DNA of 64,000 bases. Origin: Candidatus Rickettsia kotlanii (lineage in GTDB: Bacteria; Pseudomonadota; Alphaproteobacteria; Rickettsiales; Rickettsiaceae). The stretch is from assembly GCA_030295365.1 (NCBI GenBank), contig AP027062.1, forward strand, positions 268,001 through 332,000, given 5' to 3'. The notes beneath the pieces are model-generated. The model saw nothing but the letters and a program-made list of their open reading frames with translations. It searched no databases and was not told where the DNA came from. How positions within the stretch are numbered: position 1 is the stretch's first letter; each line of letters starts with the position of its first letter. Position numbers and translations under genes: made by a program. Below are positions 30,761-43,423 of this stretch, piece by piece.

Positions 30761-33700
30761 TTAAAAATTAACACGAACTTTTATACTACCTTGCTGAGCG
30801 AAGTACTTACTTCCGATATTGGTATCGTAGTTAAGCCCGTATTCCATCATTTTATGCTTAACAGTAACACCAACACCAACATCAAAACTTGTTTTTCTTT
30901 GCTTAAAGCTGTTGGTTGGGAGAGAAACAGTCATACCTTGTAATCTCGCATCAATCACCGGAACTTTATTCTCGAATACATAATCGACCATTGCGTAAAG
31001 CTCAGGTATTAGCACTATTTCATTGACATTGATATTACTTGATACTTTAGCACCGAGTAAACCGTCGAAAGTATTATAGTTCTTGCCTTTAACGGTAAGA
31101 TTTTGGTAAGTAGTACCGGTTTCCTTATAACCCTTATCTTTGATAGTCGAATATCTAAGCCCAGCTAACGGTGTTAAGTTAATGTTCTCAGACATCATAT
31201 AGGTATAACCAGCCATTAACTGACCTGTATAGCTTTCGGATTTATATTTACCGTTTGCAGTCTGATAACCGACAGTCTCTAGTGCCGTTGCAATAACACG
31301 TCTTGATTTGCTTCTTATCTTATTATCTGAGTAAGATACTATAGCTTCAACGAAGAGATTTTCATAAGGTACATCATATAAACCGTATAAAGAATAGATG
31401 TTACTCTCTACCTTATTCTTATCGCCCGTTTTATTATTTTTTAGCTTAATGTCAGTATCGGCTCTTGTATATGCAAGTCCGAGTGCTAGATCATCGCTAA
31501 CGAAGCCGTCAAAACCTATACTGCCACCAGTTGTATCAGACTTATAACCACTTATATTGTTACACATCTTCTGCGTTGCATTACCGACAAACGGACTTAT
31601 CCATGCACCAAACTTAGCATCCATATCTTCATCACCGGAAGAAACAGGACCTTTATTCGCTGCTTGTACTTTATCCATTCTAGCATTTAGAGCAGTTATA
31701 TTACTTGATATATTACTCGCTACAACTTGATTATTAACGGCAGCTATAGTATCACTAGGTTTTACAACATCTTGCATGAGGTGAGTTGTAGCATCTGCTT
31801 CCTGTAGCGGCGTCATTAGACCAAAGTTATTGAAAGCTTGACGTGCATCTGAACCATTGGGAGCATTCTCCATTAACTCAAGCGATTTCTTTATATTTGC
31901 AGCATTTGAGACATTTGCAAGCAGTCCCCCTGGTTTAAAATCTTCATCTATAATATCTGCAGCTATATCCTCTGCGAATAACGTTAAAGTCGATGTATCA
32001 AAAGTAAAATCAACAAAACGGCTGTCATTATTAATAGTTATTTTAACATTCTCTTCAGGAGTAGGCTTTAAACTACCTGCTGTTTCTGCAGATATTACCG
32101 TATATTTTGTATCTGGACTTATATTATTAATGTCGAAATTAGTAGCAGTAACAACAAGTGCTAAAGTTGAAACCCCCGATAAATCAAGAGTACTACCTGA
32201 TTTAATTAAGATATTACCACCTAACTTAGCTGCTCCGTCAAAAGTAGTATTTAAGGTTAGCGTATCAGTAAGACTACCGGTGCCAGTATATGTTACTTGA
32301 TTTGCACCTAAAGTAAGTGTAGTACCGCTACCTGTTATATTACTATTAAAGGCTAAGCTATTGCCAAAATTAATAATAGCATTGTTAGCTACAAAGCTGG
32401 TAGCCGTTACATTTTTAGCAAAATTAGTGATAGAACCTTTGGCTAAAGTAACCACACCTGTATTAGTGAATGTATCGGCAAAACTTGTAATACCGCTAAG
32501 TGTCGCCGTACCTTTTGCGTTAACACTGCTTGCAAAACTTGTAGTACCTGCTGTTGTGATATCACCAACCGAATTAGCCGCAGTCCCTACAACACCGCTA
32601 ACACTACCGCCATTCGTGAAGTTTAGCTTCAGAGCCTGACCACCGGTTTTATTTATGCTGCCTATTAAGTTAAAGTTTGCAGGTAATGTTAAAGTATTTG
32701 TGCCTACACCTTGGACTTTGTCAATTTTAACGTCACCGCCTTTGGCAATAGTTACATTTCCTGCACCTACTTTTAACATAGCAATCCCGTTTACGCTATT
32801 AAGATTACTTGTACCTAACACTATTAACGTACCGTTATTAGTACCGCCGGTATTCTGGACTGCTCCCGCAACATTTACATTGTTATTTAATGTTACCGTA
32901 CCATTTTTTGCATTAAAATCTAAGACACCACCAATATTACCGGTTTGAGTTAATTGAACAGCATCATTAAGTAAAACTATATTTGCCGTATTAGCTCCAA
33001 GTTCTAATTGACCTGTAATATCAAGCACTATATTTGTTGTATTAAAAGTGGTACCTGCCGTGCCGCAATCTCCTGCTCCTTTGAAAATTACAGCTTGTAA
33101 CTTATGAGCTCCACCAAACGCCTTGCCTCCGGCTATCGTTAATTTTGTTCCTGCAGTTACAGAATTTAATGTTACTATACCCTTACCGTCATTCTCAGGA
33201 TCTATATCCGCACCTAGTGTGATCGTACGGTCGTTTCCTGAACTATTTTGTAATATTAATTTAGCATTCGCATGTGCAAATTGAATATTTCCTGCCGGTA
33301 CATTTAAATTACCATTATTTGCATCAATCGTATAAGTAGCATCGTTTATTTGTATAGCACCGGCATTAAATGCTGTACTACTAGTAAAATCTGCATTATT
33401 GTTAATAAACACGTTCTGTATACCTTCTAAATTTACATCGTCGGTTACTGTAACGGTATTATAAATAAGTAAAGCGTTAAATTCATTACCGCCTTCATCA
33501 CCGATATTTCTAGCGGTACCTGCTACATTACTCCCGATATTCAGGCCATTAACCCCACCATCAAAGACTACATTACCTGCATTAACACCAGGAGCTACTA
33601 AATCAGCTGCTAATAATATATTTTTTACTCCGACTCCGGTTAAGTTAGAAAGTGCTAAAGTAGAATCTAGAGCTCCAAAATTAATATTTTGAGCATTTAA

Positions 33701-36700
33701 TATAGTAACATCACCAGCACTTGCATCAATTGTAAAAAGATTACCGGCTCCAATATTGATTTCTGCAACTGTTCCTATAGTTGAATGATATGCCGTAAGT
33801 GACTTTGTATTAACATTCAATATAGCGTTATTGCCATTTGCTACAGCTCCTTTAAAATAATAAGGGATTATGTTACCGCCACCATCAAGAGGTCCGTTAA
33901 ACTCTAAAATACTCCCGACTCCAAAATCTATATTATTCGCAGCTAGGCTTCCTCCAGCTTGTAATGTTATTCCTGCTCCTATATTCACTGCTGCTAATGA
34001 ATTTGTATTACCTATATTCCCGGTTACTGTACTATCACCGGCAAACGTTGCTATACCATTATTTGCATTACCGGTATTATCTATCGCTCCGGTCACCACT
34101 ACAGGATTCGTAAATGCCACTGCTGACGCATTATCTGTTAAGTTTATTGCATTCGCTTTTACCACTCCGCCTTGTACTTGTAGCAAACCTGCTCCTACAT
34201 TTATCGTGGCTAATGAATTTGTATTACCTATATTCCCGGTTACTTGACTCAATGTACCATTTAAATTTAAGACACCTACATTATCACCGCCTGTGGTGTT
34301 ATCAATCGCACCTGTTAATACTGCATTTGCATTTGTAAGGGTTAATACCGACTCAGCATTTGTTAATTTAGTCGTAGTAGCTTTAATAACTGCTCCTCCT
34401 AATGTGGCTGTACCTGCTCCTACATTTATCGTGGCTAATGAATTTGTATTACCTATATTCCCGGTTACTGTACCACCACCGGCAAACGTTGCTATACCAT
34501 TATTTGCATTACCGGTAGTATTATCTATCGCTCCGGTCACCACTACAGGATTCGTAAATTTCACTGCTGACGCATTATCCGTTAAGTTTATTGCATTCGC
34601 TTTTACCACTCCGCCTTGTACTTGCAGCAAACCTGCTCCTACACTTATCGTGGCTAATGAATTTGTATTACCTATATTCCCAGTTACTGTACTATTACCG
34701 GTAAACGTTGCTATACCATTATTTGCATTACCGGTATTATCTATCGCTCCGGTCACCACTACAGGATTCGTAAATTTCACTGCTGACGCATTATCCGTTA
34801 AGTTTATTGCATTCACTTTTACCACTCCGCCTTGTACTTGTAGCAAACCTGCTCCTATATTTATCGTGGCTAATGAATTTGTATTACCTATATTCCCGGT
34901 TACTTGACTCAATGCACCATTTAAATTTAAGACACCTACATTATCACCACCTGTGGTGTTATCAATCGCACCTGTTAATACTACATTTGCATTTGTAAGG
35001 GTTAATACCGATGCAGCATTTGTTAATTTAGTCGTAGTAGCTTTAATAACCGCTCCGTCTAACGTGGCTGTACCTGCTCCTATATTTATCGTGGCTAATG
35101 AATGTGTATTACCTATATTCCCGGTTACTTGACTCAATGCACCATTTAAATTTAAGACACCTACATCATCACCACCTGTGGTGTTATCAATCGCACCTGT
35201 TAATACTGCATTTGCATTTGTAAGGGTTAATACCGACGCAGCATTTGCTAATTTAGTCGTAGTAGCTTTAATAACTGCTCCGTCTAACGTGGCTGTACCT
35301 GCTCCTACACTTATCGTGGCTAATGAATTTGTATTACCTATATCCCCAGTTACTTGACTCAATGCACCATTTAAATTTAAGACACCTACATTATCACGGC
35401 CTACGGTGTTATCAATCGCACCTGTTAATACTGCATTTGCATTTGTAAGGGTTAATACCGACGCAGCATTTGTTAATTTAGTCGTAGTAGCTTTAATAAC
35501 TGCTCCGTCTAACGTGGCTGTACCTGCTCCTACATTTATCGTGGCTAATGAATTTGTATTACCTATATTCCCGGTTACTTGACTCAATGCACCATTTAAA
35601 TTTAAGACACCTACATCATCACCGCCTGTGGTGTTATCAATCGCACCTGTTAATACTGCATTTGCATTTGTAAGGGTTAATACCGACTCAGCATTTGTTA
35701 ATTTAGTCGTAGTAGCTTTAATAACCGCTCCATCTAACTTGGCTGTACCTGCTCCTACACTTATCGTGGCTAATGAATTTGTATTACCTATATCCCCAGT
35801 TACTTGACTTAATGCACCATTTAAATTTAAGACACCTACATCATCACCGCCTGTGGTGTTATCAATCGCACCTGTTAATACTACATTTGCATTTGTAAGG
35901 GTTAATACCGACGCAGCATTTGTTAATTTAGTCGTAGTAGCTTTAATAACCGCTCCATCTAACGTGGCTGTACCTGCTCCTATACTTATCGTGGCTAATG
36001 AATTTGCATTACCTATATTCCCGGTTACTGTACCATCACCGGCAAACGTTGCTATACCATTATTTGCATTACCGGTATTATCTATCGCTCCGGTCACCAC
36101 TACAGGATTCGTAAATTTCACTGCTGACGCATTATCCGTTAAGTTTACTGCATTCGCTTTTACCACTCCGCCTTGTACTTGTAGCAAACCTGCTCCTATA
36201 CTTATCGTGGCTAATGAATTTGTATTACCTATATTCCCAGTTACTGTACTATTACCGGTAAACGTTGCTATACCATTATTTGCATTACCGGTATTATCTA
36301 TCGCTCCGGTCACCACTACAGGATTCGTAAATTTCACTGCTGACGCATTATCCGTTAAGTTTATTGCATTCACTTTTACCACTCCGCCTTGTACTTGTAG
36401 CAAACCTGCTCCTATACTTATCGTGGCTAATGAATTTGTATTACCTATATCCCCAGTTACTGTACTATCACCGGCAAACTTTGCTACACCATTATTTGCA
36501 TTACCGGTAGTATTATCTATCGCTCCGGTCACCACTACAGGATTCGTAAATTTCACTGCTGACTCAGCATTTGTTAATTTAGTCGTAGTAGCTTTAATAA
36601 CCGCTCCGTCTAACGTGGCTGTACCTGCTCCTATATTTATCGTGGCTAATGAATGTGTATTACCTATATTCCCGGTTACTTGACTCAATGCACCATTTAA

Positions 36701-37522
36701 ATTTAAGACACCTACATTATCACCGCCTGTGGTGTTATCAATCGCACCTGTTAATACTGCATTTGCATTTGTAAGGGTTAATACCGACTCAGCATTTGTT
36801 AATTTAGTCGTAGTAGCTTTAATAACTGCTCCGTCTAACGTGGCTGTACCTGCTCCTACATTTATCGTGGTTAATGCATTTGTATTACCTACTGTTCCGT
36901 TAACAGCAGTATCTGTATTGACAGTTATTATACCTCCTCCATCTATATTTCCTGCAAGCGTTGCCTTTGCCTGGGCTGCAGATTGTATAATTAGTGTAGC
37001 ATTCGCTCCCTCTAAAGTTATATTTCCTAAACCTGTATAATTATCGGCAGGAGCATCAAAACCATGATTTGCAGCAACAGCATTAGTACCGGTTAAAGTT
37101 AAACTTTTGCCGGCAGTAATAGTAATAGGTAACAAGTTACCTCCCGTCATAATCGAACCAACGACAGTATTTTGAGCAATCTGTAAACCTGTAGGAGTAG
37201 TACCCGCAACATTTATAGCTTTAATAATACGATTGGCTGCATCTGCAGTGACAAGATGATTACCCCCGTAAGTAAATGCCCAATTGTCTTGAGGACCGTC
37301 AGCAGCAACACCATTAGCTGCCCCCTCAGCCGTTATCTGATTCCAAGTATTGGCATCAGCACGCTCACTAAATGCTGCATTATTAGTAGTAATAACACCT
37401 GTAGCAACACCGAGTGCCCCGCTACTATTCAGCATTATCGCTGCGGTTGAGGTGGTGAATAAAGCGGCTTTAAGACCTCGTTGTATTGCTTTTTGAAATA
37501 ATTTTGGAGAAATATTCGCCAT
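30761..37522 (-). CDS. ompA: Outer membrane protein A (rOmpA/Sca0), repeat-bearing autotransporter
   Basis: A 2253-residue surface autotransporter known to mediate spotted fever group adhesion to host cells. Residues 1-38 are a signal peptide (AALFTTSTAAIMLNSSGALG). Residues about 209-1167 hold 13 tandem repeats of 72-75 residues. Type I units contain GTATLDGAVIKATTTKL and type II units LLQVQGGVVKANAINL; the second unit is a hybrid. The rest of the passenger is Asn/Gly/Thr-rich beta-helix text. Residues about 1962-2253 form the barrel (FGAWISPFVGNATQKM), ending in the outer-membrane signature VRVNF. The start at 37522 follows an AAGG ribosome-binding site. It is intact, with its own terminator. 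The ruined paralogue at 14.5-21.1 kb shares the barrel sequence. Confidence 0.97.
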   Translation of the reverse strand: MANISPKLFQKAIQRGLKAALFTTSTAAIMLNSSGALGVATGVITTNNAAFSERADANTWNQITAEGAANGVAADGPQDNWAFTYGGNHLVTADAANRIIKAINVAGTTPTGLQIAQNTVVGSIMTGGNLLPITITAGKSLTLTGTNAVAANHGFDAPADNYTGLGNITLEGANATLIIQSAAQAKATLAGNIDGGGIITVNTDTAVNGTVGNTNALTTINVGAGTATLDGAVIKATTTKLTNAESVLTLTNANAVLTGAIDNTTGGDNVGVLNLNGALSQVTGNIGNTHSLATINIGAGTATLDGAVIKATTTKLTNAESAVKFTNPVVVTGAIDNTTGNANNGVAKFAGDSTVTGDIGNTNSLATISIGAGLLQVQGGVVKVNAINLTDNASAVKFTNPVVVTGAIDNTGNANNGIATFTGNSTVTGNIGNTNSLATISIGAGLLQVQGGVVKANAVNLTDNASAVKFTNPVVVTGAIDNTGNANNGIATFAGDGTVTGNIGNANSLATISIGAGTATLDGAVIKATTTKLTNAASVLTLTNANVVLTGAIDNTTGGDDVGVLNLNGALSQVTGDIGNTNSLATISVGAGTAKLDGAVIKATTTKLTNAESVLTLTNANAVLTGAIDNTTGGDDVGVLNLNGALSQVTGNIGNTNSLATINVGAGTATLDGAVIKATTTKLTNAASVLTLTNANAVLTGAIDNTVGRDNVGVLNLNGALSQVTGDIGNTNSLATISVGAGTATLDGAVIKATTTKLANAASVLTLTNANAVLTGAIDNTTGGDDVGVLNLNGALSQVTGNIGNTHSLATINIGAGTATLDGAVIKATTTKLTNAASVLTLTNANVVLTGAIDNTTGGDNVGVLNLNGALSQVTGNIGNTNSLATINIGAGLLQVQGGVVKVNAINLTDNASAVKFTNPVVVTGAIDNTGNANNGIATFTGNSTVTGNIGNTNSLATISVGAGLLQVQGGVVKANAINLTDNASAVKFTNPVVVTGAIDNTTGNANNGIATFAGGGTVTGNIGNTNSLATINVGAGTATLGGAVIKATTTKLTNAESVLTLTNANAVLTGAIDNTTGGDNVGVLNLNGTLSQVTGNIGNTNSLATINVGAGLLQVQGGVVKANAINLTDNASAVAFTNPVVVTGAIDNTGNANNGIATFAGDSTVTGNIGNTNSLAAVNIGAGITLQAGGSLAANNIDFGVGSILEFNGPLDGGGNIIPYYFKGAVANGNNAILNVNTKSLTAYHSTIGTVAEINIGAGNLFTIDASAGDVTILNAQNINFGALDSTLALSNLTGVGVKNILLAADLVAPGVNAGNVVFDGGVNGLNIGSNVAGTARNIGDEGGNEFNALLIYNTVTVTDDVNLEGIQNVFINNNADFTSSTAFNAGAIQINDATYTIDANNGNLNVPAGNIQFAHANAKLILQNSSGNDRTITLGADIDPENDGKGIVTLNSVTAGTKLTIAGGKAFGGAHKLQAVIFKGAGDCGTAGTTFNTTNIVLDITGQLELGANTANIVLLNDAVQLTQTGNIGGVLDFNAKNGTVTLNNNVNVAGAVQNTGGTNNGTLIVLGTSNLNSVNGIAMLKVGAGNVTIAKGGDVKIDKVQGVGTNTLTLPANFNLIGSINKTGGQALKLNFTNGGSVSGVVGTAANSVGDITTAGTTSFASSVNAKGTATLSGITSFADTFTNTGVVTLAKGSITNFAKNVTATSFVANNAIINFGNSLAFNSNITGSGTTLTLGANQVTYTGTGSLTDTLTLNTTFDGAAKLGGNILIKSGSTLDLSGVSTLALVVTATNFDINNISPDTKYTVISAETAGSLKPTPEENVKITINNDSRFVDFTFDTSTLTLFAEDIAADIIDEDFKPGGLLANVSNAANIKKSLELMENAPNGSDARQAFNNFGLMTPLQEADATTHLMQDVVKPSDTIAAVNNQVVASNISSNITALNARMDKVQAANKGPVSSGDEDMDAKFGAWISPFVGNATQKMCNNISGYKSDTTGGSIGFDGFVSDDLALGLAYTRADTDIKLKNNKTGDKNKVESNIYSLYGLYDVPYENLFVEAIVSYSDNKIRSKSRRVIATALETVGYQTANGKYKSESYTGQLMAGYTYMMSENINLTPLAGLRYSTIKDKGYKETGTTYQNLTVKGKNYNTFDGLLGAKVSSNINVNEIVLIPELYAMVDYVFENKVPVIDARLQGMTVSLPTNSFKQRKTSFDVGVGVTVKHKMMEYGLNYDTNIGSKYFAQQGSIKVRVNF
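34023..36899 (-). repeat. ompA in-frame tandem repeat array (13 units)
   Basis: Thirteen in-frame units of 216-225 bp. In protein order they are I, hybrid, II, II, I, I, I, I, I, II, II, I, II: seven type I (75 residues), five type II (72-73) and one hybrid (73). The computed total, 959 residues or 2877 bp, matches the span. Differences between units of one type are mostly single residues (Asn/Ser, Val/Ile, Asn/Asp). Confidence 0.92.
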
Positions 37523-37556
37523 ATGTAAACCTTAAAAAAATTAAATCACTTAAAAA

Positions 37557-37568
37557 GCGTTATAACGC
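37557..37568. promoter_or_regulatory. ompA: Perfect palindrome in the ompA leader
   Basis: GCGTTATAACGC is a perfect 12 bp palindrome about 35 bp upstream of the ompA start codon, flanked by a run of A on one side and a run of T on the other. It could be a protein-binding site or a small RNA hairpin in the leader; neither is shown. Confidence 0.5.
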
Positions 37569-37580
37569 AACTTTTTTAAT

Positions 37581-37643
37581 ATGTCTATTATTTATTAATA
37601 ATATAGATGATATTTTTACAATATTATTAATTATAATAGACAT
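37581..37643. promoter_or_regulatory. ompA: Long inverted repeat upstream of ompA
   Basis: Arms of 23-24 bp (ATGTCTATTAT then TTATTAATAATAT on one side, its near-complement on the other) are separated by 16 bp. The arms differ by about one insertion and one substitution. It lies 60-120 bp before the ompA start, where the promoter is expected. Confidence 0.55.
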
Positions 37644-37667
37644 AGTATAGATTATATGTCATTCCGT

Positions 37668-37785
37668 AGCGGCATTGGCCTTATTGCATGGCTCAAGAAA
37701 TCTGCTGGGTGTGTCATCCCGTGGACAAACCATGGGATGATAGGGAGGGAATCGCTCCACGCGGGCAATGCCCGCTCGCAATGAC
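37668..37785. repeat. Composite dispersed repeat upstream of ompA
   Basis: It starts GTCATTCCGTAGCGG and ends CCGCTCGCAATGAC, and contains an inner TGTCATCCCGTGG / CCATGGGATGATA inverted unit. Two repeat types have combined. Confidence 0.65.
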
Positions 37786-37788
37786 TAT

Positions 37789-38150
37789 TTAATATTCATA
37801 TTCTCCTAACACCTTAATAACATCATCATATATATATTCAGAAGCATTAGCTTTGAGCAATAATTCTGTAGCCGGAACACAATGATTACTCTTCGCCATG
37901 GCCAGCGGTGTTAGACCTGATTTATCAAGATAATTAATATCCGCAGTGTGTTCAATTAAAAACTGTATTAATTCTTCACCGCAATTAGCTTTTATAGCAT
38001 GGAGCTATACGTCCTAATTGGTCTTTGTACTGGGCGTCAACACCTTTACTATATAAGGTTCCTACTAACTCTAAATCACTAGCATATATTGCTTTTTGTA
38101 AAAGCTTTTGTCCTAAAGCTTTATCAAATTCGAATTTTAATGATAAATAT
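37789..38150 (-). pseudogene. Ankyrin-repeat protein remnant
   Basis: Minus-strand text reads KFEFDKALGQKLLQKAIYAS, then DLELVGTLYSKGVDAQYKDQ. After a frameshift near 38005 it continues HAIKANCGEELIQFLIEHTA, DINYLDKSGLTPLAMAKSN and ATELLLKANA, ending EYEY and stop. The GLTPLAxA and LLLxxxA pattern is that of ankyrin repeats. There is no start codon: the N-terminal side runs into the dispersed repeat at 38157, which probably cut it off. Ankyrin proteins often act on host proteins in intracellular bacteria, but this copy is broken. Confidence 0.7.
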
Positions 38151-38156
38151 ATTTAT

Positions 38157-38260
38157 GTCATTCCTGCGAAAGCAGGAATCCAAGAAAAAAGTATAGATAC
38201 AGCAAATTTTTGAAATTCAAAGCTCGCTTTATGCTGGATTTTTGCTTTCGCAGGAATGAC
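38157..38260. repeat. Dispersed palindromic repeat (GTCATTCC family)
   Basis: Arms GTCATTCCTGCGAAAGCAGG and its inverse ending TTTCGCAGGAATGAC. It sits between the ankyrin remnant and ftsK. Confidence 0.85.
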
Positions 38261-38281
38261 ATAAGAGCCATGAACAACACC

Positions 38282-41517
<3,236 letters not shown>

Positions 41518-41676
41518 GTTAAATATATAATTATATTAGCAATTATATAATCCAAAACCTAAATCAATTAACATAGCAGCACTTCTCAATAATAGGATAA
41601 GTTATTTACATTAAAAGAACCATTTTGTATTATGAAAAATATATTTTTTTACTTGAGGGGAAGGTAACCAAAATTC

Positions 41677-42456
41677 ATGACCATAAAAATCCACACGGAA
41701 AAAGATTTCATAAAGATGCGGGCAGCAGGAAAATTAGCTGCAGAGACACTTGATTTTATTACTGATCATGTAAAACCGAACGTCACTACTAATAGTTTAA
41801 ATGGCCTTTGTCATAATTTTATTACTTCTCATAATGCCGTTCCTGCACCGTTAAATTACAAAGGTTTTCCGAAATCGATTTGTACTTCTATAAATCATGT
41901 AGTTTGTCATGGCATTCCAAACGATAAACCGTTAAAAAACGGTGATATAGTAAATATTGATGTTACGGTAATTTTAGACGGTTGGTACGGTGATACTAGC
42001 CGTATGTATTATGTCGGTGACATAGCAATTAAGCCAAAGCGTCTTATTCAAGTAACTTATGATGCAATGATGAAAGGGATTGAAGTAGTTAGACCCGGTG
42101 CTAAACTCGGTGATATCGGACATGCTATTCAAAGCTATGCCGAGAAACATAATTATTCTGTGGTTAGAAATTATACGGGTCACGGTATCGGAAGAGTTTT
42201 TCATGACGAACCGTCAATATTAAATTACGGTCGCAGCGGCACGGGTCTAACGTTAGAAGAAGGGATGTTTTTCACCGTTGAACCTATGATAAATGCTGGT
42301 AATTATGACACTATATTAAGTAAACTAGATGGATGGACAGTTACTACACGTGATAAATCATTATCGGCTCAATTTGAGCATACTATAGGCGTGACTAAAG
42401 ACGGTTTTGAAATATTTACGTTATCACCTAAAAAACTTGATTACCCTCCATACTAA
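41677..42456 (+). CDS. map: Methionine aminopeptidase type I
   Basis: It removes the initiator methionine from new proteins, using two metal ions. The 259-residue protein has all metal ligands: Asp in NIDVTVILDGWYGDTSRMY (two Asp), His in NYTGHGIGRVFHDEP, Glu in FTVEPMINAG and Glu in SAQFEHTIGV. A substrate-binding His sits in NHVVCHGIPND. The ATG at 41677 follows GAGGGGAAGG, a strong ribosome-binding site about 11 bp upstream. It is divergent from the acyltransferase remnant and followed by a nested repeat. Confidence 0.97.
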   Translation: MTIKIHTEKDFIKMRAAGKLAAETLDFITDHVKPNVTTNSLNGLCHNFITSHNAVPAPLNYKGFPKSICTSINHVVCHGIPNDKPLKNGDIVNIDVTVILDGWYGDTSRMYYVGDIAIKPKRLIQVTYDAMMKGIEVVRPGAKLGDIGHAIQSYAEKHNYSVVRNYTGHGIGRVFHDEPSILNYGRSGTGLTLEEGMFFTVEPMINAGNYDTILSKLDGWTVTTRDKSLSAQFEHTIGVTKDGFEIFTLSPKKLDYPPY

Positions 42457-42496
42457 ACTGTAGGGTAAAAATTGATTTTGTTGTATGGTTATGTAT

Positions 42497-42661
42497 GTCA
42501 TTCCCGCGGAACATTGTTGCGTGGATCGAAAAACGCACTTGGTGTCATCCCATGGCTTGACCATGGGATCCAAAAAGCATTTAAAAAGACTAGATCCCAC
42601 GATCAAGTTAGTTAGGATGACATTAAAAATTACTGGATTCCCGCTTTTAGCTAGGAATGAC
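42497..42661. repeat. Nested dispersed repeats after map
   Basis: The outer unit has ends GTCATTCCCGCGG and CTAGGAATGAC. An inner unit at 42543-42621 has ends GTCATCCCATGGCTTGACCA and GTTAGGATGAC. One repeat appears to have inserted into another. It lies between map and the broken radC. Confidence 0.75.
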
Positions 42662-42705
42662 ATCAGCAACATTTTACTTATTTATAATTTGAATAAACAT
42701 AAAGA

Positions 42706-43423
42706 ATGTTAGAAAATAATTTGTTAGAATTTAGTAATGATGAAATAGATATGCCTCATTATATAGGTCACCGTAAAAGAGTAAAAGAACGCTTCGTTAC
42801 CGTTGGAGCAGAATATTTTTCTGATTACGAATTACTTGAAGTAATGTTATTTTCGGCTATCCCTCATAAAGACATAAAACCTCTTGCTAAAACTTGCTAA
42901 AAAATTACTTGATCATTTTGATATTACGGATTTAATTAACCTTGATAAGGAAAGGCTACTTAGTATTAAAGGCACCAATGAAAATTTATATATCAATTTT
43001 GCTCTAATACGTAAGCTGATAAATTAGAGTATTGAAACAAAAAATAATAAATAAAAATATTAGTGCTCCTTGGAGTTCTTGGATTGATTATTTAAAAGTT
43101 AATATGCGACTCGAGCAATTTCGTATATTATTTTTGAATAAGAAAAATATTTTAATTGCTGATGAGGTTTTAAGTCAAGGAACTATAGACCAAGCTGCGG
43201 TATATCCACGTGAGATAATTAAACGTGCTTTATTTAACGAAGCAAGTAGCCTTATACTTTTGTGCATCATCATCCAAGCGGTAGCCCTGAACCTTTAAAA
43301 GCTGACATTCATATGACAAATAAGATAGTAGAGACATGCCAAACCGTAAATATTATAGTACATGATCACGTCATTATAAGTAATAACAAATATTATAGTT
43401 TTAAATCTAATATGTTCCTATGA
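42706..43423 (+). pseudogene. radC: Broken radC (JAB/MPN-domain protein)
   Basis: RadC-type proteins carry a JAMM metalloprotease-like fold; their role is unclear. The N-terminal part (MPHYIGHRKRVKERFVTVGA then YELLEVMLFSAIPHKDIKPL) is open to 42900. A frameshift at a small duplication (CTTGCTAAAACTTGCTAAAA) ends it. The text resumes with HFDITDLINLDKERLLSIKG, meets a TAG near 43026, and continues at 43032-43298 (EQFRILFLNKKNILIADEVL). A frameshift just before the metal site HHHPSGSPEPLKADIHM is the last break. It ends with an ATGA overlap to the next gene. Stops are seen directly. Confidence 0.85.

Noticed and set aside
34023-36899. Direct repeats that might suggest a CRISPR array
   Set aside because: Units are 216-225 bp, contiguous, in frame and coding, with no unique spacers and no cas genes in the window.
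33870-37040. Long plus-strand open frames (up to 276 codons) across the ompA repeats
   Set aside because: They lie exactly antisense to ompA and repeat with its units, so they are a by-product of its codon composition. No ribosome-binding site or family resemblance was seen.
42706-42900. Short protein of 64 codons as an independent gene
   Set aside because: It is the N-terminal part of the broken radC, ended by a frameshift at a small duplication.
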